Made by a program: the position numbers and the translations under genes. From contig JAESSY010000011.1 in assembly GCA_016763855.1 (NCBI GenBank), positions 1 to 36,085 on the forward strand: DNA of 36,085 nucleotides, written 5' to 3'. Source of the DNA: Pseudomonadales bacterium (GTDB taxonomy: Bacteria > Pseudomonadota > Gammaproteobacteria > Pseudomonadales > Azotimanducaceae). Shown here piece after piece: positions 17,653 to 28,693 of the stretch (position 1 is the stretch's first letter; each line of letters starts with the position of its first letter). The notes under the pieces were generated by a model that did not search any database, had not been told where the DNA came from, and saw nothing but the letters and a program-made list of their open reading frames with translations.

Positions 17653-17670
17653 ATATTCACCTTCAATTTT

Positions 17671-17687
17671 GGTAAAAATATTTTACC
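17671..17687. promoter_or_regulatory. Inverted repeat upstream of alkylsulfatase gene
   Basis: GGTAAAA-ATA-TTTTACC, arms of 7 bp, begins 19 bp upstream of the alkylsulfatase ATG in the region shared with the divergent ridA-like gene. Its position overlaps the likely 5' leader, which would suit repression by a dimeric regulator. The protein that binds is unknown. Confidence 0.4.
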
Positions 17688-17788
17688 AGGTTGCTTTAAG
17701 GGTAATTTCTTTATAGTGTGACTAGCATAACAAATATTCACGCAACTCTAATATTTAGATCAAATCACACTACTAATCGAGAATTAAT

Positions 17789-18163
17789 ATGACTATCGAC
17801 GTAATCGTTCCAGAATCAGCAAAGAAAATTTACGAAAACTGGCACTTTGCGCCAGCTGTTCGCAGCGGCAATTTAGTGTTTTTCTCTGGTGTCATTGGTC
17901 ATGGAGATACCGTCGAAGATGAATTCCGGAATGCTTGGCAGTCACTCGGAGAAACGCTAAAAGAAGCAGGGGTAGGTTACGAAGATATTATTGACACGAC
18001 ACTCTACATTGTCGGTCTACAAAAACATGCCGGTACTATGGCGAAAGTAAAAGATGAATTTATCAAAGCACCCTACCCCGCATCTACCTGGATTGGCATC
18101 AGCGAACTCATTCGACCTGGCGCTCATGCAGAGATAAAAATCACCGCACGAATTCCAATATAA
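17789..18163 (+). CDS. RidA-family (YjgF/YER057c/UK114) protein
   Basis: 124 residues of the chorismate-mutase-like RidA fold. RidA proteins form trimers and hydrolyse reactive enamine/imine intermediates from PLP enzymes or act in specific catabolic pathways. Visible features are VFFSGVIGHGDTVEDEF, the helix WQSLGETLKEAGVGYEDIIDTTLYIV, and the C-terminal AEIKITARIP, which keeps the Arg that binds the carboxylate in active RidA members. The segment ISELIRPGAHAEI differs from housekeeping RidA, so a specialised subfamily is likely. Divergent from the alkylsulfatase gene, single-gene unit. Confidence 0.88.
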   Translation: MTIDVIVPESAKKIYENWHFAPAVRSGNLVFFSGVIGHGDTVEDEFRNAWQSLGETLKEAGVGYEDIIDTTLYIVGLQKHAGTMAKVKDEFIKAPYPASTWIGISELIRPGAHAEIKITARIPI

Positions 18164-18469
18164 TACAAAGCATAAATTCACTGTAAATTACTGGCAAGAT
18201 CGTCACTAGAAGCCATTTAATAGATTGCTTTTTTTCAGAGACCTTGCAGCAGCGTTTGGAAGAGCTAAGTGATCAGATGTGAAGTCATGTCATATTCAAA
18301 CATCCATCTCAATTCCCCTTTAATTATAGGGTTATTTTCTCACTGTACCCCAAGAAAATATTAGACACCAAAGAGAATTAGTACCTTCTAATTGACTTAG
18401 ATCAACATTCCTTTCTACATCCGAGGCGTAAAATATCTGGGATGATTATAAGTAGGCTAAGGAACCAAG
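18164..18469. other. Intergenic region with anaerobic promoter of norZ
   Basis: Some 306 bases without a gene. The last 80 bases hold the FNR/DNR box at 18392-18405, a -10-like TAAAAT at 18429-18434 and a ribosome site AAGGA at 18459-18463. Near 18314-18340 a weak GC-poor dyad (CCCT...AGGG) followed by TTATTTT might end the ridA transcript. Confidence 0.5.
18392..18405 (+). promoter_or_regulatory. FNR/DNR-type box upstream of NO reductase
   Basis: TTGACTTAGATCAA fits the TTGAT-N4-ATCAA consensus with one change. Its centre lies 41.5 bp before the start predicted from a TAAAAT hexamer at 18429-18434, the geometry of a class II CRP/FNR activator site. This predicts induction by low oxygen (FNR) or NO (DNR/NNR). 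Confidence 0.8.
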
Positions 18470-20752
18470 ATGATAAAAACTAAAGTATTAGTATGGGGCC
18501 TCGTAGTTGTCTTTATTTGCTCCTTTAGCCTGTTACTGTCATTAGGCAGTGACATCTATAGAGAAGCACCACCCTTACCCGAAAAAGTCGTCACTGAAAC
18601 CGGAAAACAGGTATTTAGCTATGATGATATAGATCAGGGTCAATTGGCTTGGCGCTCAATGGGCGGCCACCAACTTGGATCAATTTGGGGCCACGGCGCT
18701 TATCTCGCACCAGATTGGACAGCGGATTGGATACATCGAGAAGCACAGATTTGGCTCGATGATTCTGCTAACGCTAAATATGGTATGAAATTCGCTGAAT
18801 TAGACTCTCCACAAAAATCTGCTCTAGAGCAACTTCTTCGCGATGATATCAGGACAAATCAATACAATCCTGACACCGGTATTATTACGATCAGCGATCG
18901 AAGAGCGAAAGCTATTCAGGAATTAACACAATATTACGTATCCCTATTTGGCGACAATCCTGCGACTCAACAAGATCGACTTGATTACGCGATGAAAAAC
19001 AACACTTTGAATTCTGTTGAACGCCGTGAAAATTTGAGCGCATTTTTCTTCTGGACAGCCTGGGCTGCAGTGACTGAACGCCCTGATAAAAATTATAGCT
19101 ATACGCACAATTGGCCCTATGACAAGCAAGTGGGTAATGATATTACTTCTTCGCTCATGGTCTGGTCTATCTTAAGTATCTGCGGGTTAATCCTCGGCAT
19201 TGGCGCCCTAGTTTGGTATCACGCTACCTTACGTGAAGATCCATTAAAAGAAGCACCTTCAACAGATTCTCTGTTTGCTGTCAGAGCAACAAATTCACAG
19301 AAAGTCGCTGGATTATTCTTTGTTACCGCGATTGGGTTATTTCTCTTACAAATTCTATTAGGTTCAATCACGGCCCACTATGCCGTTGAAGGACAGGCTT
19401 TCTATGGCTTTAATCTCGCAGAATGGTTCCCCTATTCCCTCGTCAGAACGTGGCATACACAACTGGCTGTTTTCTGGATTGCAACCGCCTGGTTAGGGAC
19501 GGGCTTATATATTGCACCCGCACTTTCAGGACATGAACCAAAATTTCAATGGCAGCTTTCTTTATTCTTATGGGCTGCGCTTGTCTTCATCGTTCTGGGT
19601 TCAATGGCTGGAGAATGGTTAGCCATTCAGCAAGTACTAGATCTTGATACAAGCTACTGGTTGGGACATCAAGGACAAGAATATGTCGATTTAGGCAGGT
19701 TCTGGCAATTGTTTCTCATGCTCGGACTTTCGATCTGGTTAGCACTAGTCACACGTGCAATCTATCCCATACTGGGGCAGAAAAATGATCAGCAAGCCGT
19801 TATTTGGGTTTTATACTTATCTTGTGTTGCTATCGGTGGTTTTTACTTTGCCGGTCTTGCGATGGGTAAACACACAAACCTCGCCATCGCAGAATACTGG
19901 CGCTGGTGGGTTGTACATCTTTGGGTAGAAGGATTCTTCGAAACATTCGCAGTATCTGTTACCGCACTAATGTTTGTTCGACTCGGATTGATTAGAGCAA
20001 GCTCCGCAGAAGCTGCGGTGTTATTTGCAACCTTAATATTTTTAACCGGTGGCATCATTGGTACTACTCATCATCTCTATTTTACGGGTACACCAAACTC
20101 TGTCATCGCTTGGGGCGCTATGTTCTCAGCCCTCGAAGTTGTGCCTTTAGCCATCATCGGTTTTGAAGCCTTTGAAACTTATCAACTGCGTAAATCCCAA
20201 CCTTGGGTTGCTCGTTACCATTGGGCAATCATGTTCTTTGTAGCGACAGCCTTTTGGAATTTATTTGGTGCCGGCATGTTGGGCTTTCTCATCAACACTC
20301 CCATCGCTTTGTATTTTATCCAAGGACTCAACACTACCGCGACACACGCTCACGGCGCTTTTATGGGTGTCTATGGCAACCTCGGTATTGGCTTAATGCT
20401 CTTCTGTCTTGTCGGAATTACCAAACAAGTTGGTTGGGCAGACAAACCTCTCAAATGGGCATTCTGGAGCCTTAACCTTGGTTTGATGGCGATGATCGTA
20501 ATGTCCTTGTTACCCATTGGTATTACACAATTTTTTGCCGCAGTAGACTACGGCTACTGGTTTGCTAGATCCCCTGAAGTCATTCAGAGCGAAACAGTTA
20601 GATTCCTTGTTTGGCAACGAATGTGGGGAGACGTTCTGTTTGGTGCAGGTGGATTATTCTTAGCTTATTTCATCTTTGGTCTTCTCAAAGGTGCGGTCAC
20701 TGGCCAAGCAGAAGCTACACCACCTAAGGACACTGCAATAGAAAGTGCATAA
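18470..20752 (+). CDS. norZ: Quinol-dependent nitric oxide reductase (qNOR)
   Basis: A 760-residue inner-membrane enzyme that reduces two NO to N2O using quinol. The length and fused N-terminal periplasmic domain (GSIWGHGAYLAPDWTADWIHR, about residues 70-90) mark the single-subunit qNOR rather than cNOR. Of about 14 helices, key segments are VRTWHTQLAVFWIATAWL (heme ligand His), VVHLWVEGFFETFAVS (FeB-site His and Glu), GTTHHLYF, and TTATHAHGAFMGVYGNLG (heme His pair). Start ATG at 18470 has AAGGA 6 bases upstream. It has an FNR-type promoter and is followed by a strong terminator, so it is monocistronic. Together with nirS it would form and remove NO during nitrite respiration; it could also serve NO detoxification alone. 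Confidence 0.95.
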   Translation: MIKTKVLVWGLVVVFICSFSLLLSLGSDIYREAPPLPEKVVTETGKQVFSYDDIDQGQLAWRSMGGHQLGSIWGHGAYLAPDWTADWIHREAQIWLDDSANAKYGMKFAELDSPQKSALEQLLRDDIRTNQYNPDTGIITISDRRAKAIQELTQYYVSLFGDNPATQQDRLDYAMKNNTLNSVERRENLSAFFFWTAWAAVTERPDKNYSYTHNWPYDKQVGNDITSSLMVWSILSICGLILGIGALVWYHATLREDPLKEAPSTDSLFAVRATNSQKVAGLFFVTAIGLFLLQILLGSITAHYAVEGQAFYGFNLAEWFPYSLVRTWHTQLAVFWIATAWLGTGLYIAPALSGHEPKFQWQLSLFLWAALVFIVLGSMAGEWLAIQQVLDLDTSYWLGHQGQEYVDLGRFWQLFLMLGLSIWLALVTRAIYPILGQKNDQQAVIWVLYLSCVAIGGFYFAGLAMGKHTNLAIAEYWRWWVVHLWVEGFFETFAVSVTALMFVRLGLIRASSAEAAVLFATLIFLTGGIIGTTHHLYFTGTPNSVIAWGAMFSALEVVPLAIIGFEAFETYQLRKSQPWVARYHWAIMFFVATAFWNLFGAGMLGFLINTPIALYFIQGLNTTATHAHGAFMGVYGNLGIGLMLFCLVGITKQVGWADKPLKWAFWSLNLGLMAMIVMSLLPIGITQFFAAVDYGYWFARSPEVIQSETVRFLVWQRMWGDVLFGAGGLFLAYFIFGLLKGAVTGQAEATPPKDTAIESA

Positions 20753-20762
20753 AGCTAAATGA

Positions 20763-20808
20763 GGTAAGCGGCGAGTTTAATATCTTGCCCCTTACCCTAT
20801 TTTCTTTT
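20763..20808 (+). terminator. Rho-independent terminator after norZ
   Basis: GGTAAG-C-GGCGAG pairs with CTTGCC-C-CTTACC (12 pairs including one G-U, with a C/C mismatch) around an 8-base AT loop. It is followed by CTATTTTCTTTTC. It begins 10 bp after the norZ stop. Confidence 0.8.
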
Positions 20809-20896
20809 CATTTAGAAGAATTTCAATCCACAAAAAAGAACCATATAATTATCCATAATTTGCTCTTTTGTGTAAAAGGTCTGTTAGATTATTAGT

Positions 20897-21007
20897 ATGT
20901 TAATCAAATCATGCCATAAAACTTTAAGCCCACTCCATTTCATCGTAATACTATTCCTCTCGATGACAAGTGGTGTCTTTGCCTCGTCTGAAAATATCAC
21001 GAGCTAA
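20897..21007 (+). CDS. Short secreted peptide or 5' part of a frameshifted small protein
   Basis: A 36-codon frame starting ATG at 20897. Residues 1-13 are polar and basic, 14-22 hydrophobic (HFIVILFLS), then MTSGVFA-SSENITS with a good signal-peptidase site after VFA; it stops six residues later. A mature peptide of seven residues is improbable as such. After the TAA, another frame (21013-21168) continues without stops as TRTCLGYLLYTDEVYPFPAY and ends RFPSQQVD, which would complete a secreted protein of about 90 residues if one base were shifted near 21008. I do not recognise the family. Placement between norZ and nirS suggests a denitrification link. Confidence 0.35.
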   Translation: MLIKSCHKTLSPLHFIVILFLSMTSGVFASSENITS

Positions 21008-21190
21008 AGTAAACTCGCACTTGCCTCGGTTACCTCCTTTATACCGATGAGGTTTACCCTTTTCCTGCTTATTCAGGTAAACCTATTCGAGCGATGGTGA
21101 ACAAGCGACAACGAACCGAACGGCACATGAAAAAGCCCGTTCGATTTCCAAGCCAACAAGTCGATTAAACTACAAAAAACACACCAACAA

Positions 21191-21204
21191 TTGACCTTAG
21201 TCAA
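21191..21204 (+). promoter_or_regulatory. FNR/DNR-type box upstream of nirS
   Basis: TTGACCTTAGTCAA is a perfect dyad of TTGAC/GTCAA arms with a 4-bp spacer. A TATACA hexamer at 21225-21230 places the likely transcription start near 21237, so the box is centred close to -40, as at class II FNR/DNR promoters. Box arms with C instead of T are common in DNR/NNR sites of denitrifiers. Confidence 0.8.
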
Positions 21205-21248
21205 GTAAGTAGGTCAAACGAAATTATACAATTCATCCCAATAAGTAA

Positions 21249-22994
<1,746 letters not shown>

Positions 22995-23020
22995 GGCGTT
23001 CTGAACTCACTAAACCTAGG

Positions 23021-23051
23021 ACTCCGACCCTAAAAAGTCGGAGTTTGTTCT
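23021..23051 (+). terminator. Rho-independent terminator after nirS
   Basis: ACTCCGAC and GTCGGAGT form a perfect 8-bp stem around CCTAAAAA, followed by TTGTTCTT. It sits 27 bp after the nirS stop and before the receptor gene, so the receptor depends on read-through or an unseen promoter. Confidence 0.8.
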
Positions 23052-23092
23052 TAAGGAATAAAAAGAATCTGCAACATCCCAGGAACATCCCC

Positions 23093-25126
23093 ATGAAAAC
23101 CAAATCCCTGTTGGCACTCTTTCTTCTTTCTCAATCCTACGCTTTTGCTGCTGATAATATCATGGAAGAAGTTGTCGTCACCGGCACTCGTACAGACAAA
23201 ACCTATCAACAAAATCCTTATTCAATCAGTCTAATTACAAGTGAAATGATTGAAAACAACACTTATGATCAACTCGCCGATCTTTTAATTGGTACACCGG
23301 GTATTACGCTATCAGATGCAGGACAAGCCGGCCAAAAACGCATACGAATTCGAGGAGAAGAGGCACGAAGGATGGCACTACTCGTGGATGGCCAAGAATT
23401 TGGCGACCATCGAGAAGTCGGCGTGCCCATGTTAGTTGATATCACAAGAATTCAGAAAATTGAAATTATCCGGGGGCCTGCTTCCGTACTGTATGGCCCC
23501 AAAGCAATGGGGGGCGTCATCAACGTCATCACAAGACCTGAAGCTGGCGCGTCGCTGAAAAGCCAAATATCAGCATCTTACAATTCATCGACAGAAGGCC
23601 ATATTATCAGTGGCAATTTTCAGGGAAGTAAAAAAAATGTCTACTGGAGCTTCGGTGGTTTTGATAACGACCAAGGTTTAAGAAACACACCCGATGGTGA
23701 GACCGAAAATACCTTGTATAGCAGTCATGGTTATCATGGTGAAGTTCAATATAGAGTCGGTCAACATAGCTTAAACTTGGGATATGAAAATTTCGTTTCA
23801 GCCTCAGTTATTTATGTAGAACCTAAACTTAGGTTCACTCCACCCTTCCTAGATTTTACAATAGATTCACCCGTCAGAAACAGAAACAAACTTCGTTTAG
23901 ACTATGGTTTTGTCAACTTCAATTCTAATAGTCACTTTTCTTCCTTAAAAATCGACGCCTATCAACAGAAAAGCGATAGAGTATTCAATACATTTTTATC
24001 AGTGAAACTGACCCCCAGTTTTCTTCTTGACACATCGATTGACACCGTCAGTGACCTAGTTACTAACGGTTTTAATCTGCAGAGTGATTGGGACATTTTT
24101 GAAACCAGTTCACTTATCGCGGGTATCCAGTGGGTTGAGGATGAAATAAAACAAGAACGTTTTCGAACCTTAGAAACTAATGGTCGAATTTCCAGCCAGA
24201 CAAGTTCATTTGATGACGCAGACTTAACAACGGCAGCACTTTATGTACAAACTGATATTGAACTCGGTGAGAGTTTTAATTTATTGGCTGGGTTGCGTTC
24301 CTATTACATTAACGGAGCACTAAGTACGAGCAGTAGCAGCACAGTCCAACTGGATTATTCAGATCAACATGCCATTGCCAGTTTGGCTTTAGTCTATAAA
24401 TTATCGGACTCCAGTACCTTTCGGCTCAACAGTTCACAGGGTTACATATATCCCAGCTTACTCAATCTTGCTATGGGCGCTTTTGCAGGGTCTCGTTATA
24501 TCAACCCAAACGCTGAGCTAAAGCCCGAAACATCTATCACCTACGAATTAGGATATCGCTACAAGTCGAACCACACTACCCTCGACATCACAGGTTTTGC
24601 GACTAATGCCGATGACTACATAGACCATGTTAGCTGTTTGGTTGATGATCAGTGTTTAAATAGTAGAGATAAAATTTATAAAAATATCGGTCAAGCCGAC
24701 ACCCACGGCATTGAACTGGCCGTAACTTATCAGAACCAAGCATGGGAAGTATATTCTCAACTCACTTGGTTGAAACGTAAGAAAAAATATGAAGGTGTTG
24801 ATACCTGGGATTCTGGCGTTCCAGAAATTACTGGACAGTTAGGTGGCAGGTATACCAGTCAACTATTTGGAAAGAGGTTAAACATAGGCTTACTCGGACG
24901 ATTTGAAGGCCATACTAAAGAGCAGATTAGTACACGACGCGGTTTCAAGGTTGAAGAAAATTCCGGCTACGCTGTACTTGATACGGACCTGTCTTATTAC
25001 TGGAATAAACAAACATCATTCCACTTGACGATCGCTAATCTAACAGACAAAACTTATCATAGTGCGACAGAAAACCTTGACGCAGCTGGAAGACATCTAC
25101 GGCTAAAAGCTAACTACAATTTCTAA
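23093..25126 (+). CDS. TonB-dependent outer-membrane receptor
   Basis: 677 residues from ATG 23093 (AGGA 8 bases upstream; signal peptide MKTKSLLALFLLSQSYAFAA). A TonB box (MEEVVVTGTR) is followed by the plug domain with LADLLIGTPGI, RIRIRGEEARRMALLVDG and EIIRGPASVLYGPKAMGGVINVITRP. A 22-strand barrel ends in LRLKANYNF with terminal Phe. Such receptors import siderophores, heme, cobalamin or metals using TonB energy. The plug resembles heme/siderophore receptors more than vitamin B12 receptors, but ligand choice is uncertain. Position behind nirS suggests uptake of a metal or heme needed for denitrification enzymes. A Cys pair in one loop (SCLVDDQCLN) could form a disulfide. Confidence 0.92.
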   Translation: MKTKSLLALFLLSQSYAFAADNIMEEVVVTGTRTDKTYQQNPYSISLITSEMIENNTYDQLADLLIGTPGITLSDAGQAGQKRIRIRGEEARRMALLVDGQEFGDHREVGVPMLVDITRIQKIEIIRGPASVLYGPKAMGGVINVITRPEAGASLKSQISASYNSSTEGHIISGNFQGSKKNVYWSFGGFDNDQGLRNTPDGETENTLYSSHGYHGEVQYRVGQHSLNLGYENFVSASVIYVEPKLRFTPPFLDFTIDSPVRNRNKLRLDYGFVNFNSNSHFSSLKIDAYQQKSDRVFNTFLSVKLTPSFLLDTSIDTVSDLVTNGFNLQSDWDIFETSSLIAGIQWVEDEIKQERFRTLETNGRISSQTSSFDDADLTTAALYVQTDIELGESFNLLAGLRSYYINGALSTSSSSTVQLDYSDQHAIASLALVYKLSDSSTFRLNSSQGYIYPSLLNLAMGAFAGSRYINPNAELKPETSITYELGYRYKSNHTTLDITGFATNADDYIDHVSCLVDDQCLNSRDKIYKNIGQADTHGIELAVTYQNQAWEVYSQLTWLKRKKKYEGVDTWDSGVPEITGQLGGRYTSQLFGKRLNIGLLGRFEGHTKEQISTRRGFKVEENSGYAVLDTDLSYYWNKQTSFHLTIANLTDKTYHSATENLDAAGRHLRLKANYNF

Positions 25127-25178
25127 GCTCTAAGTTGAAAATTCCCCCCAGAAATATTGGCAGGATAGTGTACAACTA

Positions 25179-25192
25179 TTGATTGAAATCAA
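25179..25192 (+). promoter_or_regulatory. FNR/DNR-type box upstream of outer-membrane porin
   Basis: TTGATTGAAATCAA is an exact match to the FNR consensus TTGAT-N4-ATCAA. A TACAAT hexamer at 25214-25219 predicts a start at about 25226-25227, placing the box centre at -41 to -41.5. This is the best of the three anaerobic boxes in the window. Confidence 0.83.
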
Positions 25193-25252
25193 TGTAATTT
25201 GAACTACAATAACTACAATGAGTCAATTAGCTGCCAGTACATTTGAATCTAT

Positions 25253-26482
25253 ATGCGAATTATTATGAAGAAGGCCTATCCAAACCTTACAACTTACATT
25301 GTAAGCATACTCCTCTGCTTCACTACACCGATTTTCGCCGAAACCGAAACACTTGGTGATGCTATAAGCGGAGGGCAAGCCCATCTGAACTTCAGATATC
25401 GATATGAATTTGTAGATCAAGACGGATTTTCAAACGATGCAAAAGCTTCAACGCTCAAAACTCAACTCAACTACAAAACCTTATGGTATTCCGGTTGGCA
25501 ATTATTTGTAGAAATTGATGATGTCAGTTACTTGGGTGATGACAACTTTAACAACACACGAAACGGAAAAACGACCTATCCCGTCGTCGCTGATCCAGAT
25601 GGCACAGACTTTAATCAATTCTATTTGTCTTACAAAAAAAATGACACTCAATTCACAATTGGTAGAAGAAAGATCAATCGCGACAACCAACGGTTTATTG
25701 GTGGGGTAGGTTGGAGACAAAATGAACAGACTTACGATGTATTCGGTATCGAGAACACATCATTTAAGAATGTCATCTTTTACTATGACTACATCAATAA
25801 GGTTAATCGCATCTTTGGGCCAGACACGGGTGCTGCGGCTCGAACATTTGATTCAAATACGCATTTATTAAATGCGAAATTTATCATGGGGAAAAGCGGT
25901 ACATTCGTAGGATACGCCTATTTTATGGACTTTGATAATGCCAACGCACTATCTAACCGTACTATAGGTGTGCGTTACAACAACACCTATAGCTTTGAAA
26001 GATTCAAAATTCCAGTTCAAGTGGAATATGCTAATCAAAATGACTTTGGTGACAATGCCAGCAATTATTCTGCGAACTACTATCTGATTGATGGCGGCAT
26101 CAAGACGGATAGCTTCAGCCTGAACCTGAGCTACGAAGTTCTTGAAGGTAGCAACACTCCTGGGGAGCGTTTTCAGACGCCTCTTGCAACTCTACATAAG
26201 TTTCAGGGTTGGGCTGACAAGTTTCTGAGCACACCCACCACCGGTATAGCAGATCTTTATCTCACCTTTGGGACTTCACTCGGAAAATCAAAACTAACTG
26301 TCAGTCTTCATGACCTTAGTGCAGAAAAAGGATCTACGGACTATGGTAGAGAGTGGAATATAGCGCTAAGCCACCCCATTAACGAGCACTACGGGGTATT
26401 ACTCAAGTGGGCTAGCTACGATGCTGACGCATTGTCTTCCGACACTAGTAAATTGTGGTTGATGTTTACTGCTAAGTTTTAG
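25253..26482 (+). CDS. Outer-membrane porin of the alginate-export-like family
   Basis: 409 residues with a signal peptide ending TPIFAE. The first strands (QAHLNFRYRYEFVDQDG, ASTLKTQLNYKT) and the stretch YKKNDTQFTIGRRKINRDNQRFIGGVGWRQNEQTYDVF are typical of Alginate_exp-like (PF13372) beta-barrels of 18 strands; the chain ends LMFTAKF with the terminal Phe needed for barrel assembly. Most family members have not been shown to move alginate; many are substrate-specific channels. Start is ATG 25253 or 25265, neither with a strong ribosome site. Its FNR-type promoter ties it to the nir/nor genes, so a channel for nitrite, nitrate or an anaerobic carbon source is a reasonable inference. Confidence 0.85.
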   Translation: MRIIMKKAYPNLTTYIVSILLCFTTPIFAETETLGDAISGGQAHLNFRYRYEFVDQDGFSNDAKASTLKTQLNYKTLWYSGWQLFVEIDDVSYLGDDNFNNTRNGKTTYPVVADPDGTDFNQFYLSYKKNDTQFTIGRRKINRDNQRFIGGVGWRQNEQTYDVFGIENTSFKNVIFYYDYINKVNRIFGPDTGAAARTFDSNTHLLNAKFIMGKSGTFVGYAYFMDFDNANALSNRTIGVRYNNTYSFERFKIPVQVEYANQNDFGDNASNYSANYYLIDGGIKTDSFSLNLSYEVLEGSNTPGERFQTPLATLHKFQGWADKFLSTPTTGIADLYLTFGTSLGKSKLTVSLHDLSAEKGSTDYGREWNIALSHPINEHYGVLLKWASYDADALSSDTSKLWLMFTAKF

Positions 26483-27085
<603 letters not shown>

Positions 27086-27087
27086 AG

Positions 27088-28668
27088 ATGCCAACTGCAT
27101 TATCGTACCCAATGAATATGGCGCGGTTTAACTGGGCATATCGGTCAGAACCTGAACCTGGCTTAAATGGGCGCTCCCTCGATTGCCCCCGAGGTAAAGT
27201 ACTGGGCGGTTCATCATCGATAAACGGCATGGTTTGGGTACGTGGACATGCTCGGGACTTTGATCAATGGCAAACACTAGGGGCACGAGGCTGGGGTTTT
27301 AAAGATTGTTTGCCATACTTTATTCGATCTGAAACATGGCAGGGAGAAGCCAACCAATATCGAGGTAACTCAGGGCCGATAGGAATATGTAGTGGCAACA
27401 ATATGGCGAACCCACTATATGCGGCATTCATAGAGTCCGGCCAAGATGCTGGGTACACCAAAACCGATGATTATAATGGCTATCAACAAGAAGGCTTTGG
27501 CGCAATGCACATGAGCGTTAGAAGCGGCGTGCGTGATTCTACTTCTCGGGCTTATTTAGATCCAATTAGAAAACGTCCCAATCTAAGAGTCGTTAGTAAT
27601 TCACAAGTACTGAGGATTGTGTTTAAAGGCGCATGCGCGACCGGAGTAGAATATCTACGGCGTGGTAAATTGCAAATTGCCAATGCCAATAAAGAAGTTA
27701 TTGTGAGCGCAGGTTCTATTGGCTCACCCACATTACTACAACATTCTGGAGTTGGACCTAAAAAAGTAATTGAAAGTGCTGGTGTAAAATTACACCATGA
27801 TCTAGCGGGGGTTGGTGAAAACCTGCAAGACCATTTGGAAGTCTATTTTCAATACTATTGTAAAAAACCAATCACATTAAATAGCAAGCTGGATTTAGTG
27901 AGCAAGGGTCTAATTGGCGCTCGTTGGTTCTTTTTTCGATCTGGTTTGGGAAGTACTAATCATTTTGAATCTTGTGCATTTATTCGGTCTAAATCTGGAC
28001 AAGAATGGCCAGATATTCAATATCATTTTTTACCCGCTGCTATGCGTTATGACGGCGGTACAGCGATTAAAGGGCATGGTTTTCAAGTGCATGTTGGCCC
28101 TAATAAACCGAGTAGTCGTGGCAGAATCCAGATTAAAGACAACGACCCAAACAATAAACCAAGCATCCAGTTTAACTATCTAACGAGCCAACAGGATATT
28201 GAAGATTGGCGGCGATGTATGAATTTAACACGTGAAATAATCGGTCAGGCATCAATGGACGAATACCGAGGAAACGAAATTCAACCTGGAATTGAGATTC
28301 AATCCAACCATGATATTGATGCTTGGGTACGTGAGAACGTCGAAAGTGCATTTCACCCATCATGCACCTGCAAAATGGGTGACGCCGATGATGCAATGAC
28401 CGTAGTTGATAGTGATTGTAAAGTAATCGGTTTAGATAATTTAAGGATTGTCGATTCTTCGATTTTTCCATCCATCACAAATGGAAACTTAAATGCTCCG
28501 ACCATTATGGTAGCTGAAAAAGCTGCCGACAAAATCTTGGCTAAAAGTAGCCTCTCAGCCATCGAGGTAGAACCTTGGATTGATACTAATTGGCAGACAA
28601 AGCAACGACAACATGAGCCAAAAAGGACCTTAGATCAAATTGTTTTAGCCGCAGAGAAAAATAACTGA
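27088..28668 (+). CDS. GMC-family FAD oxidoreductase (choline-dehydrogenase-like), main part after frameshift
   Basis: 526 residues from an internal ATG, lacking the FAD ADP-binding start found just upstream in another frame. GMC signature 1 is present around [20 protein letters not shown], with signature 2 at [19 protein letters not shown]; the C-terminal active site has [10 protein letters not shown] (catalytic His) and [23 protein letters not shown]. Family members oxidise alcohols such as choline, aliphatic or polyethylene-glycol alcohols. As written the enzyme could not bind FAD. It converges on folD; a link to C1 metabolism (choline or related methylated compounds feeding folate and formate oxidation) is possible, though the family match alone does not prove choline as substrate. 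Confidence 0.9.
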   Translation: MPTALSYPMNMARFNWAYRSEPEPGLNGRSLDCPRGKVLGGSSSINGMVWVRGHARDFDQWQTLGARGWGFKDCLPYFIRSETWQGEANQYRGNSGPIGICSGNNMANPLYAAFIESGQDAGYTKTDDYNGYQQEGFGAMHMSVRSGVRDSTSRAYLDPIRKRPNLRVVSNSQVLRIVFKGACATGVEYLRRGKLQIANANKEVIVSAGSIGSPTLLQHSGVGPKKVIESAGVKLHHDLAGVGENLQDHLEVYFQYYCKKPITLNSKLDLVSKGLIGARWFFFRSGLGSTNHFESCAFIRSKSGQEWPDIQYHFLPAAMRYDGGTAIKGHGFQVHVGPNKPSSRGRIQIKDNDPNNKPSIQFNYLTSQQDIEDWRRCMNLTREIIGQASMDEYRGNEIQPGIEIQSNHDIDAWVRENVESAFHPSCTCKMGDADDAMTVVDSDCKVIGLDNLRIVDSSIFPSITNGNLNAPTIMVAEKAADKILAKSSLSAIEVEPWIDTNWQTKQRQHEPKRTLDQIVLAAEKNN

Positions 28669-28693
28669 GCAGCATTAAGAATGGAAATGCTGC
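28669..28693. terminator. Hairpin terminator between GMC oxidoreductase and folD
   Basis: GCAGCATT and AATGCTGC form a perfect 8-bp stem between convergent genes. On the minus strand it overlaps the end of folD and is followed by TCAGTTATTTTTCTC, a fair T tract for ending the fdh-folD transcript; on the plus strand only TTT follows. Confidence 0.55.

Noticed and set aside
23041-23092. Upstream start (23045) for the TonB receptor
   Set aside because: It would overlap the terminator hairpin, and the extra 16 residues precede a complete signal peptide that begins at 23093.
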